A stretch of DNA of 52,771 nucleotides from Azospirillum sp. TSH64 (lineage in GTDB: Bacteria; Pseudomonadota; Alphaproteobacteria; Azospirillales; Azospirillaceae), in assembly GCF_003116035.1 (NCBI RefSeq), contig NZ_LGQW01000015.1:3248877-3301647 (forward strand), read 5' to 3'. This document shows positions 34,133-43,919 of the stretch, piece after piece. The notes under the pieces are model-generated. The model ran no database searches, had not been told where the DNA came from, and was given only the letters and a program-made list of their open reading frames with translations. A program made the translations under genes and the position numbers. Numbering within the stretch: the first letter of the stretch is position 1; the number at the start of each line of letters is the position of its first letter.

Positions 34133-36988
34133 ATGACCCTCATCCACGAGACCGACTACGGCACCCCGGCCCGCGTCTCCGAGACCCTGGTGACGCTGGA
34201 GATCGACGGCCGCAGCATCACCGTTCCCGACGGCACGTCCGTGATGCGCGCCGCGATGGACGCCGGCATCACCGTGCCCAAGCTGTGCGCGACCGACAGC
34301 CTGGAGCCCTTCGGCTCCTGCCGCCTCTGCGCGGTGGAGATCGAGGGGCGCCGCGGCACCCCGGCCTCCTGCACCACCCCCGTCGCCCCCGGCATGAAGG
34401 TCTATACCCAGACCGACAAGCTGGCCAAGCTGCGCCGCGGCGTGATGGAGCTGTACATCTCCGACCACCCGCTGGACTGCCTGACCTGTGCGGCCAATGG
34501 TGACTGCGAGTTGCAGGACATGGCGGGCGCCGTGGGGCTGCGCAACGTCCGGTACGGTTTCGAAGGCGAAAACCACCGTGCCGCCGCGAAGGACGAAAGC
34601 AACCCGTACTTCACCTTCGACGCTTCCAAGTGCATCGTCTGCTCGCGCTGTGTCCGTGCCTGCCAGGAGACCCAGGGCACCTTCGCGCTGACCATCGACG
34701 GACGCGGCTTCGCCTCCTCGGTGTCGCCGGGCGCCAACGAGAGCTTCATGGACAGCGAGTGCGTGTCCTGCGGCGCCTGCGTCCAGGCTTGCCCGACCGC
34801 GACCCTGACCGAGAAGTCGATCATCGAGCACGGCCAGCCCGAGCACAGCGTCATCACCACCTGCGCCTATTGCGGCGTCGGCTGCTCCTTCAAGGCCGAA
34901 CTGCAGGGCACCACGGTGGTCCGCATGACGCCATGGAAGGACGGCGGCGCCAATGAGGGCCATTCCTGCGTCAAGGGCCGCTTCGCCTGGGGCTATGCCA
35001 CCCACAAGGACCGCATCATGAAGCCCATGGTGCGCGAGAAGATCACCGACCCGTGGCGTGAAGTGTCGTGGGAGGAGGCGGTCGCCTATGCTGCCGAGCG
35101 GCTGAAGGCGGTGCAGGCCAAGTACGGCCGCGGCTCCATCGGCGGCATCACCTCGTCGCGCTGCACCAACGAGGAGGTCTATGTCGTCCAGAAGATGATC
35201 CGGGCCGCCTTCGGCACCAACAACATCGACACCTGCGCCCGCGTCTGCCATTCGCCGACCGGCTACGGCCTGTCGCAGACCTTCGGCACCTCGGCCGGCA
35301 CCCAGGATTTCAAGAGCGTCGACAAGTCCGACGTCATCCTGGTCATCGGCGCCAACCCGACCGACGGCCACCCGGTGTTCGGCTCCCGCATGAAGAAGCG
35401 CCTGCGCGCCGGGGCCAAGCTGATCGTCGTCGATCCGCGCCGCATCGATCTGGTGCGCAGCCCGCACGTCCAGGCCGAATACCATCTCCAGCTCCAGCCC
35501 GGCACCAACGTCGCCGTGGTGAATGCCATCGCCCATGTCATCGTCACCGAGGGGCTGGTCAACCGCTCCTTCGTCGAGGGGCGCTGCGATCCCAAGGAGT
35601 TCGCGAAGTGGGAGGCGTTCATCGCCGAGCACCGCAACTCGCCGGAGTACCTGGAATCGCGTACCGGCGTCCCGGCCGATCAGGTCCGCGCCGCCGCCCG
35701 TCTCTATGCCACCGGCGGCAACGCCGCGATCTATTACGGCCTCGGCGTGACCGAGCACAGCCAGGGCTCCAGCACGGTGATGGCGATCGCCAACCTCGCG
35801 ATGGCGACCGGCAACATCGGCCGCGAGGGCGTCGGCGTGAACCCGCTGCGCGGCCAGAACAACGTGCAGGGCTCCTGCGACATGGGCTCCTTCCCGCACG
35901 AGCTGCCGGGTTACCGCCATGTGTCGGACGATGTTGTGCGCCAGGAGTTCGAGACCGCCTGGGGCGTCACGCTGGATCCGGAACCCGGCCTGCGCATTCC
36001 CAACATGTTCGACAGCGCGCATGACGGCAGCTTCCGCGGCCTGTTCGTGCAGGGCGAGGACATTGTCCAGTCCGACCCCAACACCAACCACGTCACCTCG
36101 GCCCTGGAATCGCTGGACATCGTCATCGTCCAGGACCTGTTCCTGAACGAGACGGCGGCCTTCGCCCACGTCTTCTTCCCCGGCACCTCCTTCCTGGAGA
36201 AGGACGGCACCTTCACCAACGCCGAACGTCGCATCAACCGCGTCCGCAAGGCGATGCCGTCGAAGGTGGGCCGGGACGAGCATTGGGTCGCCTGTGCGCT
36301 GGCGACGGCGATGGGCTATCCGATGCACTACGAGACCACGTCCGAGATCATGGACGAGATTGCCCGGCTGACCCCGACCTTCCGCGGCGTCAGCTTCGAG
36401 AAGCTCGACCGCGTCGGCAGCGTCCAGTGGCCCTGCACCGGCTTCGAGGACGACGACACCGGCATGGCGATCATGCACGAGGAGAGCTTTGCCCGCGGTC
36501 TCGGCCGCTTCGTGATCACCGAATATGTGCCGACCGACGAGCGGACCACGCGGATGTACCCGCTGGTGCTGACCACCGGCCGCATCCTCGCCCACTACAA
36601 TGTCGGTGCCCAGACCCGCCGCACCGCCAACGTGGCCTGGCATCCGGAGGATGTGCTGGAGATCAACGCGGTGGACGCGGAGATCCGCGGCGTCAAGGAC
36701 GGCGACATGGTGTCGCTTGCCAGCCGCATGGGAGCGACGACGCTCCGCGCCGTCATCTCCGACCGCATGCCGGCCGGCGTCGTCTACACCACCTTCCACC
36801 ACCCGGTGACCGGGGCCAACGTCATCACCACCGAGAATTCGGACTGGGCGACCAACTGCCCCGAATACAAGGTGACGGCGGTGCAGGTCGCCCGCAGCAA
36901 CCAACCGTCGGACTGGCAGGTTGACTACGCGAAGAACGACGTCGAGCGCAAGCGCATCGCCGCCGCCACCGTGATCGCCGCCGAGTGA
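34133..36988 (+). CDS. fdsA: NAD-dependent formate dehydrogenase alpha (molybdenum catalytic) subunit
   Basis: A 951-residue catalytic subunit that oxidises formate to CO2 at a bis-MGD molybdenum centre. The N-terminal NuoG-like part has a [2Fe-2S] site (GSCRLCAVEI), the CLTCAANGDC cluster site, and two ferredoxin-type [4Fe-4S] motifs (CIVCSRCVRACQ, CVSCGACVQACP). The catalytic part starts at CAYCGVGCSF. The molybdenum ligand is cysteine 372 in CARVCHSPTGYG, not selenocysteine. This is the soluble, NAD-linked type known from Rhodobacter and Cupriavidus. Confidence 0.96.
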   Translation: MTLIHETDYGTPARVSETLVTLEIDGRSITVPDGTSVMRAAMDAGITVPKLCATDSLEPFGSCRLCAVEIEGRRGTPASCTTPVAPGMKVYTQTDKLAKLRRGVMELYISDHPLDCLTCAANGDCELQDMAGAVGLRNVRYGFEGENHRAAAKDESNPYFTFDASKCIVCSRCVRACQETQGTFALTIDGRGFASSVSPGANESFMDSECVSCGACVQACPTATLTEKSIIEHGQPEHSVITTCAYCGVGCSFKAELQGTTVVRMTPWKDGGANEGHSCVKGRFAWGYATHKDRIMKPMVREKITDPWREVSWEEAVAYAAERLKAVQAKYGRGSIGGITSSRCTNEEVYVVQKMIRAAFGTNNIDTCARVCHSPTGYGLSQTFGTSAGTQDFKSVDKSDVILVIGANPTDGHPVFGSRMKKRLRAGAKLIVVDPRRIDLVRSPHVQAEYHLQLQPGTNVAVVNAIAHVIVTEGLVNRSFVEGRCDPKEFAKWEAFIAEHRNSPEYLESRTGVPADQVRAAARLYATGGNAAIYYGLGVTEHSQGSSTVMAIANLAMATGNIGREGVGVNPLRGQNNVQGSCDMGSFPHELPGYRHVSDDVVRQEFETAWGVTLDPEPGLRIPNMFDSAHDGSFRGLFVQGEDIVQSDPNTNHVTSALESLDIVIVQDLFLNETAAFAHVFFPGTSFLEKDGTFTNAERRINRVRKAMPSKVGRDEHWVACALATAMGYPMHYETTSEIMDEIARLTPTFRGVSFEKLDRVGSVQWPCTGFEDDDTGMAIMHEESFARGLGRFVITEYVPTDERTTRMYPLVLTTGRILAHYNVGAQTRRTANVAWHPEDVLEINAVDAEIRGVKDGDMVSLASRMGATTLRAVISDRMPAGVVYTTFHHPVTGANVITTENSDWATNCPEYKVTAVQVARSNQPSDWQVDYAKNDVERKRIAAATVIAAE

Positions 36989-37008
36989 CGGCCTGAGGAG
37001 TGGGAAGC

Positions 37009-37851
37009 ATGACCGCGATGCCTTCTGGGTCCATCCCTCCCGACGATACGTCCCCGCTCTCCACGGCGATGTGCTCCATCGCCGTCACCGGCACCGGCTT
37101 TTCCGCCGGTGTCGGGATGGAGGAGGGCGCGGACGTCGAATGGCAGGTGCCGGAGGAAACCGCGGTCGCTTTCGAATACAACGGCCGGTCCCATGCCGTG
37201 ATGATGGCGACCCCCGCCGATCTGGAAGACTTCGCGCTTGGCTTCAGCCTGGCCGAGGAGATCGTCGGGGCCGCCGCCGATATCGAGAACATCGCCGTGC
37301 GGGAAACCCCGCTGGGCTTCGTCGTCAACCTGACGGTCGATCCCCTGCGGCTCCTGCGCGGAAGTCTGCGCAGCCGCTCCATGGAGGGGCGGAGCGGCTG
37401 TGGCCTGTGCGGCGTGGACAGTCTTGTCCACGCCGTTCGGGAGCCCCGCAAGATCGAGACCTCGCTGGACGTCGAGCCGGCCGCCGTGGCCGCCGCCTTC
37501 CGCGCCCTGCCGGACCACCAGCCGATGAACCGGGCCAACCGCTCGGTCCATGCCGCCGCCTGGTGCGCGCCCGACGGCGCCATCCGCATGGCCCGCGAGG
37601 ATGTCGGCCGCCACAACGCGCTGGACAAGCTGATCGGCGCCGTCGTGCGCTCGGGCGCCGACCCGGCCACCGGCTTCGTGGTGATGACCAGCCGTTGCAG
37701 CTTCGAACTGGTGCAGAAGACCGCCGCGGTGGGCATCCCGCTGCTGGCGACCATCTCGGCGCCGACTGCGCTGGCGCTGGAGCTGGCACGCAACGCCAAC
37801 CTGACCCTGGGTGCCCTGTCGCGCCGCGACACCGTCATCCTGTTCCGCTGA
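37009..37851 (+). CDS. fdhD: Formate dehydrogenase sulfurtransferase FdhD/FdsC
   Basis: A 280-residue FdhD-family protein that binds the molybdenum cofactor and supplies the sulfido ligand needed by FdsA. The flexible cysteine loop reads RSGCGLCGVDS, and the family core has REDVGRHNALDKLIG and VMTSRCSFELVQKTA. The ATG at 37009 follows GAGGAG with good spacing. Fourth gene of fdsGBACD, where it is often named fdsC. Confidence 0.94.
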   Translation: MTAMPSGSIPPDDTSPLSTAMCSIAVTGTGFSAGVGMEEGADVEWQVPEETAVAFEYNGRSHAVMMATPADLEDFALGFSLAEEIVGAAADIENIAVRETPLGFVVNLTVDPLRLLRGSLRSRSMEGRSGCGLCGVDSLVHAVREPRKIETSLDVEPAAVAAAFRALPDHQPMNRANRSVHAAAWCAPDGAIRMAREDVGRHNALDKLIGAVVRSGADPATGFVVMTSRCSFELVQKTAAVGIPLLATISAPTALALELARNANLTLGALSRRDTVILFR

Positions 37852-37875
37852 CACCAACCCCTTCCGGAGACACCG

Positions 37876-38103
37876 ATGAGCCACACGAACCACGCCAAGG
37901 ATCTGGTCCGGATGGCGAACCAGATCGCCGTCCATTTCGCCACCTACCCGCATGAGGAAGCGGTGACGGAAACCGCGACCCACATCCGCAAGTTCTGGGA
38001 TCCGCGCATGCGCGCCGGCCTGTTCGCCCATGTCCAGTCCGGCGGCGAAGCCGACCTGCACGAGGTCGCCCGCGGTGCGGTTGGGGTGCTTCAGGCGCGC
38101 TGA
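37876..38103 (+). CDS. fdsD: Formate dehydrogenase delta subunit
   Basis: A 75-residue protein at the end of the fds operon. Sequences like LVRMANQIAVHFATYPHEEA and IRKFWDPRMRAGL match the FdsD family, needed for assembly or stability of the active enzyme in Rhodobacter capsulatus. A good ribosome site (TCCGGAGA) precedes the ATG, 24 bp after fdhD. Confidence 0.92.
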   Translation: MSHTNHAKDLVRMANQIAVHFATYPHEEAVTETATHIRKFWDPRMRAGLFAHVQSGGEADLHEVARGAVGVLQAR

Positions 38104-38129
38104 GATCGAACGGGCGTCGCCGGGAGCCG

Positions 38130-38891
38130 TCAGACCTTGCGAAAGGCGAACATCGCCGTTTCGTAGGGAAAGGCGATCTCGGTTGCGCCCGCCAGTTCCG
38201 GCGTGTTCGCGATCAGCGCGCGGACATCCCGTTCGACCTCCGCCTGCAGGTCGGAGGGAAGAGCCGCAATGAAGCTGACCGAAAGCGTGCGCCTGACGAT
38301 GACGTCGTCCGGGCTGCCGACATGGGCATGGCGGACACAGCGTTCGTCGATGGGCTCGAAGCCCGGTGCCGGGAACACTCGGCGCCAGTCGCCGGTCCGG
38401 TAGCGCGGGGTGCCGGCCTCCCAGGGGTCGGTGATGGCGGACAGCGCCGCCACCCAGGGCCTGCTTTCGTCCCGGACGTTCCAGATCAGTCCCAATCTGC
38501 CGCCCGGTGCCAGGACCCTGCGCATTTCCTGGAGAGCGGCGGTCGTGGCGAACCAGTGGAACGCCTGCGCGCAGACCACCGCATCGACGGAGCCGTCGGG
38601 CAGGGGAATCGTCTCGGCGGTCCCGGCCAGGACGGTCAGGTCGGGGAAGCTGTGGACCAGCTGCTCGCGCATGCCGGCAATCGGCTCGACGGCAACGACC
38701 TCGCCGCCGCACTCCTTCTGCACCGCGATGAACTTGCCGGTGCCGGCACCGACCTCCAGGACTTTCCGGCCAGGACCGACGCCCAGCACGTCGCGAAGCC
38801 ATGCCAGGGCTTCGGCCGGATAGCCTGGGCGGCCTAGGACATAGGCTTTGGCACCGGTTTCATAGCCGCTGGAAGAGTGGTGAACCGGCAT
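38130..38891 (-). CDS. Class I SAM-dependent methyltransferase
   Basis: A 253-residue methyltransferase. Motif I is VLEVGAGTGKFIAV, motif II is VVAVEPIAGMREQL, and DAVVCAQAFHWFA is the post-motif seen in the methyltransferase type 11 group that includes many small-molecule methyltransferases. The ATG at 38891 follows GGAGG at ideal distance; the upstream TTG at 38903 is not needed. Substrate unknown. It converges on fdsD. Confidence 0.88.
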   Translation of the reverse strand: MPVHHSSSGYETGAKAYVLGRPGYPAEALAWLRDVLGVGPGRKVLEVGAGTGKFIAVQKECGGEVVAVEPIAGMREQLVHSFPDLTVLAGTAETIPLPDGSVDAVVCAQAFHWFATTAALQEMRRVLAPGGRLGLIWNVRDESRPWVAALSAITDPWEAGTPRYRTGDWRRVFPAPGFEPIDERCVRHAHVGSPDDVIVRRTLSVSFIAALPSDLQAEVERDVRALIANTPELAGATEIAFPYETAMFAFRKV

Positions 38892-38930
38892 GTCGACCTC
38901 CAACCTTCCTTGCGGCTTGGAAACCTATCC

Positions 38931-40436
38931 TCACATGCCGGTCGACGTCGGCAGCGGCTTGGCCGGAGCCGGGGTGGAGGCCGAGGACAGCGACGTCGGC
39001 GCATGGGCGGTCGGGACCGGCAGCGGCGCCGGCTTGGACAGCGGGCGCGGCGTCGACACCGGTGTCACCGGATTGGCAGTTGCCGGGTTGGCCGACATCG
39101 CCGGTGCCGCAGAGCCCGACTGGCCCGACGGCGTCGCCAGCGTGGGCGGATCCTCGTAGATGTCGGGATGGACGCGCACCACGCCGGCGGTGTCGACCGA
39201 GGCGTTCCAGTAGACGAAGCGCACGGGGATGGCGTTCGGCAGCCGGATCGTCTTGGTCTCCCCGGTGTCGAGCTGCTGGCCGATGCCGGCCGGCGTCATC
39301 TTCGCGGCACCCAGCAGCGTCTCCGCCATCATCCGGGCATCCTCCAGCCGCACGCAGCCGGAGCTGGCGGCGCGCAGGTCGCGGCTGAACAGGCGCGGGT
39401 CGTTGGTGCCATGCAGGAAGATGCCGTCGCCGTTGGTCAGGTTGAAGCGGAAGCGGCCCAGCGCGTTGTCGTCGCCCGGCCTCTGGACGATGCGCACGCG
39501 GCCGGGATCGACCGACCACCAGTTGACCGACTGGGTGTTGGCGACCTCCGACCCGTCCAGATAGACGGCGGCGTTCTTGATGCCGGTGGTGCCCTTCTTG
39601 CGCAAGGCCGGCAGCTTGTCCTCGCTCAGCACCGTCGGCGGCACGGTCCAGGTCGGGTTGATGGTGACGCTGGTCACCTTGTCCTGGAGCAGCGGCGTCT
39701 TGCGCGACGGCCGGCCGACCACCGCCCGCATGGTGAAGGTCGGGCGGCCATGCTCGATCAGGGTGACGGACTGGCCGGGCAGGTTGACCAGGATGGTGGT
39801 GTCGGGGATGGAGGCCTGCTGCGCCCGCATCGCCGCGGCGGCGCGGCGCAGAAGCGCCACGGTCTGCGCCGGGGTGCGGTCCATCGCCTGACGGGTCACC
39901 TCGCCGACCTTGCCGTCGGGCTGCAGCCCCTCGGCGAGCTGGAAGGCGCGCACGGCGGTCTCAACATCGTCGTTGAAGCTGTCGGTCCACTTGTCGGCGG
40001 ACAGGAAGCCCATCTCGATCAGGCGGCGCGACACCTTGCCGACGCGGTCGGCCAGCGGCGAGCGCACGGTAATGACCACCGGCGGCGCCGGCTCCACCGG
40101 TTCCAGGCCGGGCAGGGTGGGGGCCTGCGCCTGCTGCACGTCGGCAGGGGGCACGTCCATTGCCGGGGCGACGCTCTCGACCATGCCGCCGTCACCCTTC
40201 TTGACGACGGCGCCGTAGCCGATGCGGGTGACCTGTGCCTTGGGCGCGTTCTGCACCTCCAGGGCACGCTGTTCCAGCGCCGCGGCCCAGCCGGCAACCA
40301 GCGGCGGCTTGGCGGCGTGCACGGCCTCCTTCGCCGCCGCGGCAAGCGCCGGACCGCTCAGGACGATGCCGACCAGCCCGCCGACCATGCAGAGGGCGGC
40401 GGAACGGCGGGAGATCGGGCGACGGATGTCATGCAT
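38931..40436 (-). CDS. L,D-transpeptidase (YkuD/YcbB type) with peptidoglycan-binding domain
   Basis: A 501-residue exported enzyme that forms 3-3 cross-links in peptidoglycan or attaches proteins to it. A Tat-like or Sec signal at the N-terminus (RRPISRRSAALCMVGGL) precedes an Ala-rich region. A PG_binding_1-like domain is at about 145-190 (FNDDVETAVRAFQLAEGLQP). The YkuD catalytic domain has HGTNDPRLF and the active cysteine in SSGCVRLEDARMMA. A Pro/Ser/Ala-rich tail follows. The start at 40436 gives the best signal peptide; the frame is open to 40577. Confidence 0.9.
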   Translation of the reverse strand: MHDIRRPISRRSAALCMVGGLVGIVLSGPALAAAAKEAVHAAKPPLVAGWAAALEQRALEVQNAPKAQVTRIGYGAVVKKGDGGMVESVAPAMDVPPADVQQAQAPTLPGLEPVEPAPPVVITVRSPLADRVGKVSRRLIEMGFLSADKWTDSFNDDVETAVRAFQLAEGLQPDGKVGEVTRQAMDRTPAQTVALLRRAAAAMRAQQASIPDTTILVNLPGQSVTLIEHGRPTFTMRAVVGRPSRKTPLLQDKVTSVTINPTWTVPPTVLSEDKLPALRKKGTTGIKNAAVYLDGSEVANTQSVNWWSVDPGRVRIVQRPGDDNALGRFRFNLTNGDGIFLHGTNDPRLFSRDLRAASSGCVRLEDARMMAETLLGAAKMTPAGIGQQLDTGETKTIRLPNAIPVRFVYWNASVDTAGVVRVHPDIYEDPPTLATPSGQSGSAAPAMSANPATANPVTPVSTPRPLSKPAPLPVPTAHAPTSLSSASTPAPAKPLPTSTGM

Positions 40437-40762
40437 GGCGACGGGACCGGAACGTGAACGGAAAGGATCGACCGCTGCAACCTTCGACAAGCCTCCCGTG
40501 AATCGCAAGCGACATTTGGTGACGACAGCCCTGCTGTTCACACTGTTGCTCCCTTGCATCGCCGCTTCACCCGTCAAGAGATGTTGCCGTTACACGCGCT
40601 CATCCACCGGTTGGACGCCGTGGCGACCGATTTATTCCGAACCTTCGCAGGAGGTAACGCCGCGAAGTCGGACATGGAGCCGGGGGCGTGGCCGTATGTG
40701 TCATTTGACGTAGATACCGCCTTTCGCATGCGCGGTAGCTTTTCCTTCGACGATGTGGCGAA

Positions 40763-40781
40763 GCCCCGGAGCAACCGGGGC
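40763..40781 (+). promoter_or_regulatory. Hairpin in the urtA leader
   Basis: GCCCCGG-agcaa-CCGGGGC is a perfect 7-bp stem with a 5-base loop, ending 22 bp before the urtA ATG and just ahead of its AAGGAAGGGGG ribosome site. It may affect mRNA stability or translation; there is no T-run. Confidence 0.4.
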
Positions 40782-40803
40782 GCCAAAGGAAGGGGGCAAC
40801 TTC

Positions 40804-42114
40804 ATGCGGACCAAGCAACTGACGTCGAGCTTCGGGATCAGCGCGCTGGCCGGTCTGGCCATGGGTGCGATGGCATCCTTCGCGATGCCCGCCCAGGCGG
40901 CGGACGACACCATCAAGGTGGGCATCCTGCACTCCCTGTCCGGCACGATGGCGATCAGCGAGACGACGCTCAAGGACGTCATGCTGATGCTGATCGACGA
41001 GCAGAACAAGAAGGGCGGCCTGCTGGGCAAGAAGCTGGAGCCGGTGGTGGTCGATCCCGCCTCCAACTGGCCGCTGTTCGCCGAAAAGGCGCGCGAGCTG
41101 ATCAGCAAGGACAAGGTGTCGGCCGTGTTCGGCTGCTGGACCTCGGTCAGCCGCAAGTCGGTTCTGCCGGTGTTCGAGGAGCTGAACAACATCCTCTTCT
41201 ACCCGGTCCAGTATGAGGGCGAGGAGTCCTCGCGCAACGTCTTCTACACCGGCGCCGCCCCGAACCAGCAGGCGATCCCGGCCGTCGACTATCTGATGTC
41301 GAAGGAGAAGGTCCAGCGCTGGGTGCTGGCCGGCACCGACTACGTCTATCCGCGCACGACCAACAAGATCCTCGAAGCCTACCTGAAGAGCAAGGGCGTC
41401 AAGCCCGAAGACATCATGATCAACTACACGCCGTTCGGTCATTCCGACTGGCAGTCGATCGTGGCGGACATCAAGAAGTTCGGGTCGGCCGGCAAGAAGA
41501 CCGCGGTGGTCTCCACCATCAACGGCGATGCCAACGTTCCCTTCTACAAGGAACTGGGCAACCAGGGCGTCAAGGCGCAGGACATCCCGGTCGTCGCCTT
41601 CTCCGTCGGCGAGGAAGAGCTGGCCGGCATCGACACCAAGCCGCTGCTGGGCCATCTGGCCGCGTGGAACTACTTCCAGTCGGTCGAGACCCCGGCCAAC
41701 ACCGACTTCATCAAGGCCTGGAAGGCCTACACCAAGAACGACAAACGCGTCACCAACGACCCGATGGAAGCCCACTACATCGGCTTCAACATGTGGGTGA
41801 AGGCGGTCGAGGCGGCCGGCACCACCGAGCAGGACAAGGTCATCGACGCCATGGTCGGCGTGGCCGTGCCCAACCTGACCGGCGGCTATTCGGCGATGCT
41901 GCCGAACCACCACATCACCAAGCCGGTGCTGATCGGCGAAGTGCAGGAGAACGGCCAGTTCGACGTCGTCTCCAAGACTTCGGGCCTCGTCCCGGGCGAC
42001 GAGTGGTCGGACTATCTGCCGGACAGCAAGGATCTCATCGCCGATTGGCGCAAGCCGATGTCCTGCGGCAACTTCAACGTGAAGACCGGCAAGTGCGGCG
42101 GCAAGGGGTCGTGA
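40804..42114 (+). CDS. urtA: Urea ABC transporter substrate-binding protein
   Basis: A 436-residue periplasmic receptor with a signal peptide ending AQAADD. The mature N-terminus IKVGILHSLSGTMAISET is diagnostic of UrtA, and FGCWTSVSRKSVLPVFEE and LFYPVQYEGEESS are also family-specific. It captures urea for the UrtBC channel. The ATG at 40804 has a purine-rich ribosome site. First gene of a complete urtABCDE set. Confidence 0.95.
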   Translation: MRTKQLTSSFGISALAGLAMGAMASFAMPAQAADDTIKVGILHSLSGTMAISETTLKDVMLMLIDEQNKKGGLLGKKLEPVVVDPASNWPLFAEKARELISKDKVSAVFGCWTSVSRKSVLPVFEELNNILFYPVQYEGEESSRNVFYTGAAPNQQAIPAVDYLMSKEKVQRWVLAGTDYVYPRTTNKILEAYLKSKGVKPEDIMINYTPFGHSDWQSIVADIKKFGSAGKKTAVVSTINGDANVPFYKELGNQGVKAQDIPVVAFSVGEEELAGIDTKPLLGHLAAWNYFQSVETPANTDFIKAWKAYTKNDKRVTNDPMEAHYIGFNMWVKAVEAAGTTEQDKVIDAMVGVAVPNLTGGYSAMLPNHHITKPVLIGEVQENGQFDVVSKTSGLVPGDEWSDYLPDSKDLIADWRKPMSCGNFNVKTGKCGGKGS

Positions 42115-42164
42115 GGGCCGCGTTTTCTCTCTGACCTGCCCTTTCTGAGCTTGAGTGGTTGCGA

Positions 42165-42215
42165 CGCTTGCCCTTTCCCCTTTCCCGCCGGGCGGGGGAG
42201 GGGAGAGGGCAAGCG
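42165..42215 (+). repeat. Long GC-rich hairpin between urtA and urtB
   Basis: CGCTTGCCCTTTCCCC ... GGGGAGAGGGCAAGCG is a nearly perfect long inverted repeat (one mismatched position) around a GC-rich centre. It resembles the short C/G-rich palindromic elements scattered in such genomes. It probably lowers expression of urtBCDE relative to urtA by partial termination or by protecting the urtA message. Confidence 0.6.
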
Positions 42216-42277
42216 TTTCGCGTTTCCAGCCCCCCGCACCGCTCCTCCCGCACCGCCCCTGCACCGAAGGACTCCCG

Positions 42278-43915
42278 ATGCGACGCGCTCTCCGCTGGCT
42301 GATGGCCGTCTGTGTGGTGGTCGCCACATCGACCGCCGCTTACGCCGCCGATCCCCGAGCAACTGATCTGCGCCCGCTCGTCCAGGCCCTGGGCAGCGGC
42401 GGCTATTCCGGAACCGAAAAGGCCCTGACGCAACTGTCGGAGGCCGGCGACCCGGCCGCCGTGCCGGTGATCGAGGCGCTCCAGGCCGGCGATCTCTATG
42501 TGCGCAAGGCCGACGGCACCGTCGTCGTCGCCCGCAAGGCCGGCGATGCCTTCACCCTGACCGACCCGCTGACCCGCGCCGCGCTCGGCGACGCGCCGGC
42601 CGCCGCGGTCGAGAAGATCCGCATCAACAATTCGCTCCGCCGCGCCATCAGCGCCTCTCTCGGTGCGCTCACCCTGATGAGCCCCGATGCCGGCGTCCGC
42701 CGCTCCGCCGCCGACGCGGTGTTCAAGAGCCGCGACGCCTCCGCGCTGGAGACGCTCGGCGCCGCCATCGCCAAGGAGCAGGACAAGGGCGTGCGCGCCG
42801 CCATGGAGCAGGCGCGCGCCGCCATCCTGCTGACCGGCGAGGCCGCGTCGAAGATGACCGACGCCGAAATCCAGTCGGCGACCGACACGCTGACCGCGCG
42901 CGGCGACCGCGACGCGCTGGTGCTGCTGAACATGGTCGCCGGTTCCGGCGCGTCCGACATCACCAAGAAGTCGGCCGCCGCGGCCGTCTCCACCCTGGAA
43001 CAGAAGCTGGCCTTCTGGGCCGCGCTGCAAAATCTCTGGTACGGGCTGTCGCTGGGGTCGGTGCTGCTGCTGGCCGCCATCGGGCTGGCCGTCACCTTCG
43101 GCGTGATGGGCGTCATCAACATGGCCCATGGCGAGATGGTGATGATCGGCGCCTACACCACCTTCCTGGTGCAGGAGTTCTTCCGCGCCCATGCCCCCGG
43201 CCTGTTCGACCTGTCGATCCTGGTGGCGCTGCCCGCCGCCTTCCTCGTGTCGGGCGGTGTCGGCATCGTCATCGAGCGCAGCGTGATCCGCTGGCTCTAC
43301 GGCCGTCCGTTGGAAACGCTGCTCGCCACCTGGGGACTGTCGCTGGCGCTCCAGCAGGCGGTCCGCTCCATCTTCGGCCCGACCAACCGCGAGGTGGGCG
43401 CACCCAGCTGGATGTCCGGCGCCTTCGAGCTGGGCGGCCTGACCATCACCTACGGCCGGCTGTGGATCGTCATCTTCGCCTTCACCGTCTTCGCGGCCCT
43501 GCTGGTGGCGCTGAAGCGCACCTGGTTCGGCCTGTCGATCCGCGCGGTGACGCAGAACCGGCCGATGGCCAACGCCATGGGCATCCGCACCGCGCGGGTC
43601 GATGCGCTGACCTTCGGCCTCGGCTCCGGCATCGCCGGGCTGGCCGGGGTGGCGCTGAGCCAAATCGACAATGTCAGCCCGAACCTCGGCCAGGGCTACA
43701 TCCTCGACAGCTTCATGGTCGTGGTGTTCGGCGGGGTGGGCAACCTGTGGGGCACGCTGGTCGGCGCGCTGACGCTGGGGACCATGAACAAGTTCCTCGA
43801 ACCCTATGCCGGTGCGGTGCTGGGCAAGATCCTGGTGCTGATCTTCATCATCCTGTTCATCCAACGGCGTCCGCGCGGCCTGTTCGCGCTGAAGGGCCGC
43901 GCGGTGGAGGCCTGA
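42278..43915 (+). CDS. urtB: Urea ABC transporter permease UrtB
   Basis: A 545-residue LivH-type permease with the long N-terminal extension typical of UrtB: a signal-like segment, about 220 exported residues, then about eight membrane helices from residue 250 (GVMGVINMAHGEMVMIGAYT is the family motif). RAVTQNRPMANAMGIRT and FGGVGNLWGTLVGAL are typical of the permease core. The start at 42278 follows the hairpin. Four bases separate it from urtC. Confidence 0.94.
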   Translation: MRRALRWLMAVCVVVATSTAAYAADPRATDLRPLVQALGSGGYSGTEKALTQLSEAGDPAAVPVIEALQAGDLYVRKADGTVVVARKAGDAFTLTDPLTRAALGDAPAAAVEKIRINNSLRRAISASLGALTLMSPDAGVRRSAADAVFKSRDASALETLGAAIAKEQDKGVRAAMEQARAAILLTGEAASKMTDAEIQSATDTLTARGDRDALVLLNMVAGSGASDITKKSAAAAVSTLEQKLAFWAALQNLWYGLSLGSVLLLAAIGLAVTFGVMGVINMAHGEMVMIGAYTTFLVQEFFRAHAPGLFDLSILVALPAAFLVSGGVGIVIERSVIRWLYGRPLETLLATWGLSLALQQAVRSIFGPTNREVGAPSWMSGAFELGGLTITYGRLWIVIFAFTVFAALLVALKRTWFGLSIRAVTQNRPMANAMGIRTARVDALTFGLGSGIAGLAGVALSQIDNVSPNLGQGYILDSFMVVVFGGVGNLWGTLVGALTLGTMNKFLEPYAGAVLGKILVLIFIILFIQRRPRGLFALKGRAVEA

Positions 43916-43919
43916 TCCG

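Noticed and set aside
40763..40803. urtA leader hairpin as a guanidine or other riboswitch
   Set aside because: A single short stem with an AGCAA loop; none of the conserved loop sequences of the guanidine classes are present.
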